DNA of 31,053 nt, from positions 1 through 31,053 of the forward strand of contig CALFJG010000082.1 in assembly GCA_937877625.1 (NCBI GenBank), given 5' to 3'. The notes under the pieces are model-generated. The model was not told where the DNA came from. It made no database searches and saw only the letters and a program-made list of their open reading frames with translations. This document shows, piece by piece, positions 23,781-30,727 of this stretch (position 1 is its first letter; each line of letters begins with the position of its first letter). This DNA is from an uncultured Prevotellaceae bacterium. Lineage in GTDB: Bacteria > Bacteroidota > Bacteroidia > Bacteroidales > Bacteroidaceae. The translations under genes and the position numbers were made by a program.

Positions 23781-25892
23781 TTAGTATCCCCACGAAAGCG
23801 AGAGGAAGAAGTTTCGCCCTGGTAAGGGGTAGCCTTTGACGAGTTCGTAGCGTTGTTGAAAGATATTGTTGACTTCGGCAGTAAGGCGGAAGGCACGATA
23901 GTTATATGAGATAGCGATGTCGCTGGTGTACCAAGCGGGGCAGAAGTTTTCGGGCGTATTGGCTCGCTGGTCATATCGTTTACCAGTGTAGAGAAAACTA
24001 TAGCGAACGGAAAAATCTCTCCAGTCGATGTGTGCTATAAAGCTACCACTATGGCGCGGGATATAGGGAATTTGATGACCATAGAAAGCATCGGCACGAT
24101 CTGTGACATCACGTGCGCGCTCGTAGGTATATGTAGCGCGCAAGGCAAGGCACACGTTGCCGAACTGCCAATCGGACTGTGCACACATTTCTACGCCTTG
24201 AACACTTACACTTCCGAGGTTAAGCATTGTCCAGCGAAACATAGAAGCACCGGGTATTGCCACAATTTTGTCGTGTACCTTATTATAATAAGCATCAACA
24301 GATATTTCACCTCGGCGAAAGAGACCTGTAGGAAATAGTTCCCACGTACTACCAATATCAAGCTGCGCTGTTCGCTCGGGGCGTAATGCACTGTTGCCAA
24401 CAAGTGTATAGTATAGGTCGCAGAGGGTAGGCATACGAAATATACGTTTAGCAAAAGCACGAACCACAAGAGGAGAATGCTCGGTGCAGCGATACGAAAT
24501 GGATAAAAAAGGAGAGAGTTCAGTGCGTCGGGGGACGGATGAGGCCTGGCTCGTATGGTCATAAACCAATGTGGAAAGCAGGTTGCCTTGAAGGCGAAGC
24601 CCAGAAAGACGTGTTTCAGCAGCAACGGAGAGGTATGCCGTATGGCGCGTGGGATTAGGAAAATCATATAGATTTGCTAACATACGCTCCGCGCGATAAT
24701 CGCCTGCTACGGCAAGTGAGAAGTGATGCAAGGTCAGACGGTGGGCAGAGGAAAGATAGAACGAGGCGGTACGATAGATGTTATCAACATAGATTGTAGC
24801 AGGGTCGGCTATAGGATCGTTGGTAAAACGCAGGCGGTCATAAGCCATTTTAGCAGTAGTGAGTGTTTGATAGTTGTCAAAGATCTGATGCCGCCAGTAG
24901 GCTTGCAGAAAGAGATTGGCGTCCCATTGGCGATCGCCACTTGTTGTCCTGCCTCGCACTACGGCACCTGGCAATCCTCGCTCGGAAGCGTAGAGATATG
25001 CTTTAACGCGCCAGTCGTCGCACAGGCTACTGCCACAAAGGGCGGCTTCTAAACGTAAAGCGTCAATATCGCTGTTGCGACGAACACCAGTAGTATCGTA
25101 CGCCCCTACCACGCGATAGCGAAACGCATAGTTCCCATCGCTATGCACATATCCACCACCCACACTGGCGGCGATATTTTCAGCAAGGCGCACATCGGTG
25201 CGCAGGGTGGTTTGCAGCGCACCGAAAGAACCTGTACGCACCGCGACACGTGTATGATAGAAGCGGCGGGTGTCAGAAAGCGGAAAAGTGGGGCGGCGTG
25301 ATTCTATGAAAAGTGCCGAGGCCGCTGCAAAATTGGCCGCAGGCTGAAGGAGCGAAGTGTGGTGGCCGTTATAAAGTGTCAACCGCTCCAGCTCCTCCAA
25401 GGAGAAACGTCCAAGGTCTATCGTACCATTTTGTGCCTGCGAGAGTGCCACACCATCAAGTACTACGCCGACGTGTTGCGAACCCATAGCACGCACATTG
25501 ATGGTTTTAAGGCCTCCCACACCACCGTAGTCCTTTATTTGCACCCCGCTAAAATAGCGTAACGCATCGGCTACACTATGGGCGCGCAACTCCTGCAACT
25601 GCTCACCGCTGAGGCTGTTCGCAGACACCATATCTCCGTTGTGTGCAGGTGTGTGCCTGACTTCGGCAGCAGAGAGGCGAAGTGTATCGGTTTGTGCTTG
25701 AAGACAAAGCGAACTCGACGGAGTTACAAAGAAGAGAGCAATAAATCTGAAAATAATCCGCGCCGCAACAGAGGCTTTTCGGGACGAGGCTTGTATGCCA
25801 AGGGACGAGAAAGAGCCACACGCACTACGGACGCTCGCGATCATCAGCGTTTTCTTGGTTGTAGAAATTCTCTTCATCGTCATAGTCTTCAT
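23781..25892 (-). CDS. TonB-dependent outer-membrane receptor
   Basis: This is a 703-residue outer-membrane beta-barrel with a plug domain, powered by TonB to import a scarce nutrient. The plug is clear after the signal peptide (VADALRYFSGVQIKDYGG, GLKTINVRAMGSQHVGVVLD), and the barrel ends with the expected aromatic C-terminus (GRNFFLSLSWGY). It lacks the N-terminal carboxypeptidase-like domain of SusC proteins and resembles BtuB/siderophore-type receptors; I cannot assign the ligand. The true start is uncertain: ATGs at 25892, 25877 and 25844 all give a long n-region before the hydrophobic RIIFRFIALFFVTPSSSLCL. It lies 82 bp downstream of the GHL10 gene and is probably cotranscribed. Confidence 0.88.
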   Translation of the reverse strand: MKTMTMKRISTTKKTLMIASVRSACGSFSSLGIQASSRKASVAARIIFRFIALFFVTPSSSLCLQAQTDTLRLSAAEVRHTPAHNGDMVSANSLSGEQLQELRAHSVADALRYFSGVQIKDYGGVGGLKTINVRAMGSQHVGVVLDGVALSQAQNGTIDLGRFSLEELERLTLYNGHHTSLLQPAANFAAASALFIESRRPTFPLSDTRRFYHTRVAVRTGSFGALQTTLRTDVRLAENIAASVGGGYVHSDGNYAFRYRVVGAYDTTGVRRNSDIDALRLEAALCGSSLCDDWRVKAYLYASERGLPGAVVRGRTTSGDRQWDANLFLQAYWRHQIFDNYQTLTTAKMAYDRLRFTNDPIADPATIYVDNIYRTASFYLSSAHRLTLHHFSLAVAGDYRAERMLANLYDFPNPTRHTAYLSVAAETRLSGLRLQGNLLSTLVYDHTSQASSVPRRTELSPFLSISYRCTEHSPLVVRAFAKRIFRMPTLCDLYYTLVGNSALRPERTAQLDIGSTWELFPTGLFRRGEISVDAYYNKVHDKIVAIPGASMFRWTMLNLGSVSVQGVEMCAQSDWQFGNVCLALRATYTYERARDVTDRADAFYGHQIPYIPRHSGSFIAHIDWRDFSVRYSFLYTGKRYDQRANTPENFCPAWYTSDIAISYNYRAFRLTAEVNNIFQQRYELVKGYPLPGRNFFLSLSWGY

Positions 25893-25920
25893 AACGATTA
25901 TAGCGACGTTCTTCTTTCAT
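25825..25920 (-). CDS. possible 31-residue acidic small ORF between the GHL10 and TonB-receptor genes
   Basis: ATG 25920 opens a short hydrophilic frame (MKEERRYNRYEDYDDEENFY and 11 more residues, about a third acidic) that overlaps the annotated 5' end of the TonB-receptor gene in another frame. It is in frame with the upstream GHL10 gene: after its TAG the reading continues PYYLTAQDGWNNNYPDSL into this ATG. The composition looks like real protein, but I know no family; it may be a relic. Confidence 0.3.
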   Translation of the reverse strand: MKEERRYNRYEDYDDEENFYNQENADDRERP

Positions 25921-25974
25921 AAGGCTATCAGGATAATTATTATTCCATCCATCCTGAGCGGTAAGGTAATATGG

Positions 25975-27675
25975 CTAATTCTTCCAGAATTGCTTTAGGA
26001 GTTGTGGCTGGCGCTCATCGGTGAGTACCTGATAAAAGCCAGGTTCGAGGCGGCCTATATATAATTCGTGACGTCCACGCGGTAGGCGGCGAATGGTGCG
26101 CCCCGTTTTATCTACAATAAGCACGGCACAATTTAACGTGTCGGGTACGACAAGGCGAGTATCTTGTGTGGGGAGCGTATCGCTCTGTGCGGCAGCAAGT
26201 ATAGCCGGTACACTCTCACGCCCATAGCGGTCGCAGGCGGTAACAGCTATACGTGTCCACAACGCCGTGGGAAGCGCGGGGGTGTAGTCGTAGTGTGTTT
26301 CGCGAAGATAATAGGCCAAGGGTTGCGCATATTCCAAATCGTCCGACTGGTCGGAAAGGCGATAAACATTGTAGTATTCTGCGCCTTCAACAGGCGGCCA
26401 CGAGAGATGGAGCGTCCAGCGTTGCTCACTAATTTCGGCACGCGGCATAGCAGGAAGTGGCTCGCGGGTACTCACCAAAGGTGGCACTAAAGCCTCACGG
26501 CTATAGAAGCGATTGGTACAATAGCGAAGAAGCCCTTTTTCATTGGCTAATAAAAACTTTGCACGAAAATAGGCTTGCCCCTGACCAAGCGAGCGTAAGA
26601 AGTTCATCTCACGCGTTATCGTTTCAAGAGGCCAGTTTTTCTCACGCGCCGAGAGGAAATAGATACCCAGGCCAGGAGCAATCGTATGCTGGTGGGAACG
26701 CTCGCTCCAATCTACGGCAAAAGGATAGAAATGCTCACCCGTAAAATACATCATAGGCAGTAGCAAATCCATTATTCCCTCGTTGAGCCACGCCACGGCA
26801 TCTTGCGCCACGGCATCGCGGGCGTTCCAGCCGCGTGCACTATGAAGCGGAAGGTCGGCATATTTGCCCACGGGCGAACAACTCAGACACACCCAAGGCT
26901 TGATAGCACGCACAGCATTGTGGATAGCACGAACGGTGCGTGTGACATTCTCACGACGCCATTGTAAGCGACTTTGTCCCGCGCCATACTTGCGATAAGT
27001 GGCATCATCACGGAAAGGGATACTACTCTCTGGATAACGGATATAGTCGAGGTTTATGCCGTCCACATCGTAGCGCCGGACTATCTCAGCACATACGGCA
27101 GCAATATGCTCTGCTGTGCCTGGCACGCCAGGATCCATCATCCACTGATCGCCACAAAGTTGACAAAGTGACGGTTTGCATTTTGACAGGGCTTGTGACC
27201 CGAGGCGTTTGGCAGTAGCGGCTTTATGAATAGGATACGCCACGACCCAGGCATGCAACTGCATCTGTCGCTTATGACATTCGTCTATCACAAATTGCAA
27301 CGGATCATAGCCAGGAGCACGGCCAGGCGTGCCAGTGATACAAGCGTCCCAAGGTTCTATTGACGAGGGGTAAACCACTGTGCCACGGACGCGAGTCTGG
27401 AAAAACACCACGTTAATGCCTGAAGCCTTTAGTCCATCAAGAATTCTACAAAGTTCTGCACGTTGCTGCACCTCGCCTTGCGACGTGGTGGCAGGGCGCG
27501 AGGGCCAATCAAGATTAGAAAGCGTGGTGAGCCAAACGCCACGCAATTCACGACGTGGCTGCTCCACAGTAGGGAGTACATCGCTGGCCGAAAAACACCA
27601 ACGCGTAGGCTGAGCATAAGAGGCTGTCGCCAACAGGCTAAACCAAACAAGATATAGGAACAAACGAAAAGTCAC
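25975..27675 (-). CDS. GHL10-family (DUF187) glycoside hydrolase-like protein
   Basis: This 566-residue exported protein has a signal peptide (MTFRLFLYLVWFSLLATASY, cut near residue 21) and a GHL10 (beta/alpha)8 domain from about residue 42 (RELRGVWLTTLSNLDWPS) to 350, with the acidic active-site strand DGINLDYIRYP (205-215) and LLPMMYF. A fibronectin-like domain follows (HLSWPPVEGAEYYNVYRLSD). The last ~45 residues (GRTIRRL to EPGFYQVLTDERQPQLLKQF) resemble a type IX secretion C-terminal domain, which I infer only from pattern. Substrate is unknown; the related family includes peptidoglycan- or glucan-acting enzymes. Its promoter box is at 27805, and a palindromic element sits in its leader. 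Confidence 0.85.
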   Translation of the reverse strand: MTFRLFLYLVWFSLLATASYAQPTRWCFSASDVLPTVEQPRRELRGVWLTTLSNLDWPSRPATTSQGEVQQRAELCRILDGLKASGINVVFFQTRVRGTVVYPSSIEPWDACITGTPGRAPGYDPLQFVIDECHKRQMQLHAWVVAYPIHKAATAKRLGSQALSKCKPSLCQLCGDQWMMDPGVPGTAEHIAAVCAEIVRRYDVDGINLDYIRYPESSIPFRDDATYRKYGAGQSRLQWRRENVTRTVRAIHNAVRAIKPWVCLSCSPVGKYADLPLHSARGWNARDAVAQDAVAWLNEGIMDLLLPMMYFTGEHFYPFAVDWSERSHQHTIAPGLGIYFLSAREKNWPLETITREMNFLRSLGQGQAYFRAKFLLANEKGLLRYCTNRFYSREALVPPLVSTREPLPAMPRAEISEQRWTLHLSWPPVEGAEYYNVYRLSDQSDDLEYAQPLAYYLRETHYDYTPALPTALWTRIAVTACDRYGRESVPAILAAAQSDTLPTQDTRLVVPDTLNCAVLIVDKTGRTIRRLPRGRHELYIGRLEPGFYQVLTDERQPQLLKQFWKN

Positions 27676-27694
27676 GAAGAAAAGTTTAACTAAA

Positions 27695-27788
27695 GGTGGG
27701 TTCTATTTATTTCCACGGTTAAGTTTGACATAGATGGGGCTTTAACCTTTTGTCATCTTTCTGACAAAGCGAATTAATAGAACCCACC
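27695..27788 (+). mobile_element. 94-bp palindromic MITE-like element (copy R3)
   Basis: Ends are GGTGGGTTCTAT and ATAGAACCCACC, with TAAA on both sides (27691-27694 and 27789-27792) as a perfect 4-bp target duplication. Its middle contains an extra small hairpin (TTGTCA and TGACAA) absent from the shorter copies. It lies between the GHL10 promoter box and its ATG at 27675. Confidence 0.85.
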
Positions 27789-27804
27789 TAAAGGATTGCA
27801 AGGG

Positions 27805-27812
27805 CAAAAATA
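27805..27812 (-). promoter_or_regulatory. -7 box for GHL10-TonB receptor operon
   Basis: On the minus strand TATTTTTG matches TAnnTTTG. Transcription starting just below it would include the whole palindromic element R3 in a leader of about 120 nt. Confidence 0.5.
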
Positions 27813-27909
27813 CAATCTTTTACTGGTGCGCACCCCCAGTAGCGTCCAAAAACTTTGGCTTAAAAACCTTTTTGCCGACACAATGAATAGTGGTTAAGCG
27901 AATTTAAGT

Positions 27910-27917
27910 TACTTTTG
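27910..27917 (+). promoter_or_regulatory. -7 box for the symporter operon
   Basis: TACTTTTG matches TAnnTTTG and predicts a leader of about 200 nt before the symporter ATG at 28126. Confidence 0.55.
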
Positions 27918-27954
27918 CAACTTGAAAGACGTAGGCAAACAGCCTGTGGCACAC

Positions 27955-28061
27955 GCTGAAAAGAAATCGCTAATAGAAAATGAAAAACTTGTTTCTGCAT
28001 TTTCTCTTTATTGCAACACAGGAAAAGATGCTGGTGTAACAGCTTTTTTCAGCGATTTCTT
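27955..28061 (+). promoter_or_regulatory. symporter leader with alternative pairings and a possible leader peptide
   Basis: AAGAAATCGCT (27961-27971) can pair with AGCGATTTCTT (28051-28061), while GCTGAAAA (27955-27962) can pair with TTTTCAGC (28046-28053); the two pairings share bases and exclude each other. Between them ATG 27980 opens a 19-residue frame, MKNLFLHFLFIATQEKMLV, stopping at 28039. This resembles an attenuation layout but is not proven. Confidence 0.3.
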
Positions 28062-28125
28062 CTTGAAAAAGCCAAAAACAGCAAGCACCGTCCACTTTCA
28101 AACGTTCACGCTTTATTAGGCAGGA

Positions 28126-29637
28126 ATGACCTCCCAACTCGTCCTCGCGGCCTTGGCCGTATATATACTGTTGCTCTTTTTTGCCGCTCGTAGCAGCAAA
28201 CCCGCGGCTAACAACGATGCCTTCTTTCGCGCTGGCCGCCGCTCGCCGTGGTGGCTCGTGGCTTTCGGAATGATTGGCGCAAGTGTTAGCGGAGTGTCGC
28301 TGGTCAGTGTACCAGGCTGGGTACGCACTACTGGTATGACCTATCTGCAAATGTGTGCAGGCTTTTTTGCCGGATACCTGGTCATTGCTGCCGTGCTACT
28401 ACCGCTATATTATCGGCTACGACTTACCAGTATCTACGCCTACCTCGGCTTACGCTTCGGGCCAAAGAGCCGACGAACGGGGGCAGCATTCTTCTTGCTT
28501 AGCAAACTCACCGGAGCGGCTGCACGGCTATACTTAGCCTGCATTGTACTCCACGAACTCGCGGCGGCACCTCTCGGACTGCCATTCCCTGCAACAGTGG
28601 GCATCGTGCTTCTATCCATTTTTCTCTATACACGGCGCGGAGGCATCCACACAATCGTACGCACCGATGCCCTGCAAACTCTCTGCCTCATAGTAGCCAC
28701 AATAGCACTCGTGGGGGTGGTGGCAGAAAAAATGAGTTTAACACCCGATGCTATTGTAGCCACCATTAGTAGAAGCCCTATGGGGCGTGTATTTGACTGG
28801 GACATTCACGGCCAACAGTTTTTTGGGCGACAGTTTATCAATGGTATGTTTATCACCATTGTAATGACAGGACTTGACCAAGATATGATGCAAAAAAATC
28901 TGACGTGTCCGCGTCTGCGTGATGCTAAGAAAGATATGTGCCTCTATGGAGCAGCTTTCTTGCCGCTCAATCTCTTGTTCCTCTCCTTAGGCGTATTGCT
29001 CTACTCCTTCGCCAACAACGAAGGCATCCTCCTGCCCACAGAGGGCGACCGCGTGTTGCCTTATTTAGTAAGTAGCGGCGCGTTGGGTTCGTTTGTCGTT
29101 TTTCCTTTTACAATCGGTGTTGCAGCCGCAGCATTGTCAAGTGCCGACAGTGCCATTACAGCACTTACCACAAGCATCTGCGTTGACTTTCTTGGAGTGG
29201 AACGAAAGGATTATGGCGAAAGCCGAGCCGAAAGCCACCGCCACCGCGTGCATCTGCTTGTGACAATCGCCTTTGCTCTATGCATTGCCGTCTTCCACAC
29301 AGTAGGCAATGGCACGGTTATAGACACCATTTATCGGATGGCAGGCTATACCTACGGGCCGCTCCTCGGACTATATGCCTACGGCATCACTACCGACAAA
29401 CTCGCAGCCCATAAACACGCAGCCCCACCCCACGCCAACACACGTGCCGATGCGTTAATCCCATTCATAGCATGCGCCGCACCTATTGCCTGTGCTGTAT
29501 TAGACTACTTAGCCCCACGCCTCTGGCACTACACTTTCTCCTACGAACTCTTGCTCATTAACGCTTTGTTCACTATACTCCCTCTGATGATGATTAAAGT
29601 GAATAATTTAGAAAGACTTAACGACTCTGCACTATGA
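28126..29637 (+). CDS. sodium:solute symporter (SSS family)
   Basis: The 503-residue inner-membrane protein has about 13 hydrophobic segments and the SSS core: GASVSGVSLVSVPGWV in the second segment, FRAGRRSPWWLVAFGM before it, TGLDQDMMQKNL in the middle, and the sodium-site sequence AAALSSADSAITALTTSIC. It probably takes up a sugar, sugar acid or similar solute with sodium; the diverging neighbour is a GHL10 enzyme, so the substrate may be a breakdown product of its action (inference only). The stop overlaps the next start in ATGA. Confidence 0.9.
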   Translation: MTSQLVLAALAVYILLLFFAARSSKPAANNDAFFRAGRRSPWWLVAFGMIGASVSGVSLVSVPGWVRTTGMTYLQMCAGFFAGYLVIAAVLLPLYYRLRLTSIYAYLGLRFGPKSRRTGAAFFLLSKLTGAAARLYLACIVLHELAAAPLGLPFPATVGIVLLSIFLYTRRGGIHTIVRTDALQTLCLIVATIALVGVVAEKMSLTPDAIVATISRSPMGRVFDWDIHGQQFFGRQFINGMFITIVMTGLDQDMMQKNLTCPRLRDAKKDMCLYGAAFLPLNLLFLSLGVLLYSFANNEGILLPTEGDRVLPYLVSSGALGSFVVFPFTIGVAAAALSSADSAITALTTSICVDFLGVERKDYGESRAESHRHRVHLLVTIAFALCIAVFHTVGNGTVIDTIYRMAGYTYGPLLGLYAYGITTDKLAAHKHAAPPHANTRADALIPFIACAAPIACAVLDYLAPRLWHYTFSYELLLINALFTILPLMMIKVNNLERLNDSAL

Positions 29638-30044
29638 CAGCCACACATAAGATAACACGCGAAACACACCTCGGAGTAGCCACCATCTACACCTTAAAAG
29701 TAATGCCTGCAATGCTCGCCATGGGATATGCAGTTTACTACCTCCTGCTCTCTTTCAACATAGAATTACTGGAACTTTATCGCATCTGCGATGTCTCGCT
29801 CTTGCCTCTCATATTTATGTATCTTTGCTCCTATGCCTTTAGATTTTGCACCTACCACCGCGTATTCCTCCACTACATACTCTCTTCTAACATCATAGAG
29901 TATTGGGAACAAGGCTACGGCATCCCTATTACCAACGATGCACTACTCCATCTGCGACTCTTACTCATCATTCCTACACTCATAATCGCCATTTACTACT
30001 ATGCTACACGCCATCAAAAAAATCCTGTTACAACTCGTCGATGA
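29634..30044 (+). CDS. small multi-pass membrane protein
   Basis: The 136-residue protein has three or four hydrophobic helices (VMPAMLAMGYAVYYLLLSF, VSLLPLIFMYLCSYAF, then LLLIIPTLIIAIYYY) and the distinctive FRFCTYHRVFLHYILSSNII between them. I recall similar small membrane proteins paired with a small HTH protein in several Bacteroides and Prevotella genomes, but no function. It starts inside the symporter stop codon and ends 44 nt inside the HTH gene, so the three are translationally coupled. Confidence 0.75.
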   Translation: MTATHKITRETHLGVATIYTLKVMPAMLAMGYAVYYLLLSFNIELLELYRICDVSLLPLIFMYLCSYAFRFCTYHRVFLHYILSSNIIEYWEQGYGIPITNDALLHLRLLLIIPTLIIAIYYYATRHQKNPVTTRR

Positions 30045-30303
30045 GATTGATGCAGGCAACTCCAACCTCACCGAGGAAGAAACACTCCAGCTACTCAACA
30101 CCCTCAAAGCCATCCACGAACCACGCATCAGCAAATACCAAGCCTGCCAACTACTCGGCATAAGTCGCGCTACCTTTGATAACTTAGTGCGTGATGGCAA
30201 ACTGCCCCGCGGCACAAAACAACAAGGATTCAAGGAACTCTCTTGGAAAAAAAGCGAAATATTCCAGTTCGCCGCCGAACGACAAAAGCCACAGGAAACG
30301 TAG
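30001..30303 (+). CDS. small helix-turn-helix DNA-binding protein
   Basis: This 100-residue protein begins with a helical segment (LVDEIDAGNSNLTEEETLQL) and has an excisionase/MerR-like HTH (ISKYQACQLLGISRATFDNL) followed by a wing, VRDGKLPRGTKQQGFKELSW. Such domains are found in excisionases and small regulators. The start at ATG 30001 lies within the preceding gene in another frame, which suggests the two are made as a pair. No integrase is complete nearby. Confidence 0.8.
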   Translation: MLHAIKKILLQLVDEIDAGNSNLTEEETLQLLNTLKAIHEPRISKYQACQLLGISRATFDNLVRDGKLPRGTKQQGFKELSWKKSEIFQFAAERQKPQET

Positions 30304-30370
30304 TAGCACCCCGGCATCTGCGGCATTAAGCACGCCAAAGGTGTGAAACAAAAGGTTTTTTACCTTTTCA

Positions 30371-30402
30371 TTTGGTTTGACAAAAAAATCGCCCTATATT
30401 TG
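30371..30402 (+). promoter_or_regulatory. strong Bacteroidota promoter for the structured RNA
   Basis: TTTG at 30371-30374 and TATATTTG at 30395-30402 are 20 bp apart, an excellent match to the -33/-7 consensus. Start of transcription is expected near 30409. No protein-coding frame begins after it for over 300 bp. Confidence 0.7.
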
Positions 30403-30408
30403 CAACGT

Positions 30409-30645
30409 TCAAAACCACAACATTCCTGGTCTGAACACCAACATAGATATCTGAAGCACTAAGCTCCGACTTGTGGTTAGAAACGTAGGAAATTTCAGTT
30501 GCCAAGTATGATGTTTAGTGGTTCACGTTAATAGCGTGGACTGCCAAACCAATTCCTGCAACAAAGGTTCTCCTACGACCTCTAATCAAAGATTTGGTGA
30601 GAAGTCTGCGCTTTTTGTGTGAGAGATTTAGCATCGTGTGCTAAA
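30409..30645 (+). ncRNA. structured non-coding RNA, 6S-like candidate
   Basis: A roughly 240-nt transcript can fold into one long imperfect hairpin of nested helices: CACAA (30416-30420) with TTGTG (30615-30619); CACCAA (30436-30441) with TTGGTG (30594-30599); CGTAGGA (30484-30490) with TCCTACG (30571-30577); and a tip helix GTTCACG (30521-30527) with CGTGGAC (30535-30541). The large gap between the second and third helix is like the central bubble by which 6S RNA mimics an open promoter. A 7-bp hairpin (30627-30645) could mark the 3' end. Bacteroidales have a known 6S-like RNA class (Bacteroidales-1), which this may be; I cannot run the covariance model. Confidence 0.5.
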
Positions 30646-30715
30646 ACCAAACATTATTAAATAGGGCGTTTACAGCATATAGTAAGCATCGTTAGACATA
30701 AAATCCTAATAAACG

Positions 30716-30723
30716 TATTTTTG
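30716..30723 (+). promoter_or_regulatory. -7 box before the terminal ORF
   Basis: TATTTTTG matches TAnnTTTG. It is only 5 bp from the first in-frame GTG (30728), so either that transcript is leaderless or translation starts at a later codon. Confidence 0.45.
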
Positions 30724-30727
30724 CACA

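Larger units (their letters stand above)
27676..28125. other. 450-bp divergent regulatory region with embedded element
   Basis: It holds the leader of the GHL10 gene (with element R3 at 27695-27788), the GHL10 promoter box (27805), the symporter promoter box (27910) and a roughly 200-nt symporter leader with long-range inverted repeats and a possible 19-residue leader peptide. The longer frame at 27922-28119 opens at TTG and has no recognisable features; I do not call it. Confidence 0.5.
30304..30727. other. intergenic region with a structured RNA and two promoters
   Basis: The 424 bp contain a weak A/T hairpin (AAAAGGT and ACCTTTT, 30350-30368), a strong promoter (30371-30402), the 6S-like RNA candidate and a second -7 box (30716). 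No credible protein frame is present. Confidence 0.6.

Noticed and set aside
27922..28119. 65-codon frame in the symporter leader
   Set aside because: It begins at TTG right after the promoter box and shows no family features; the region is better seen as a leader.
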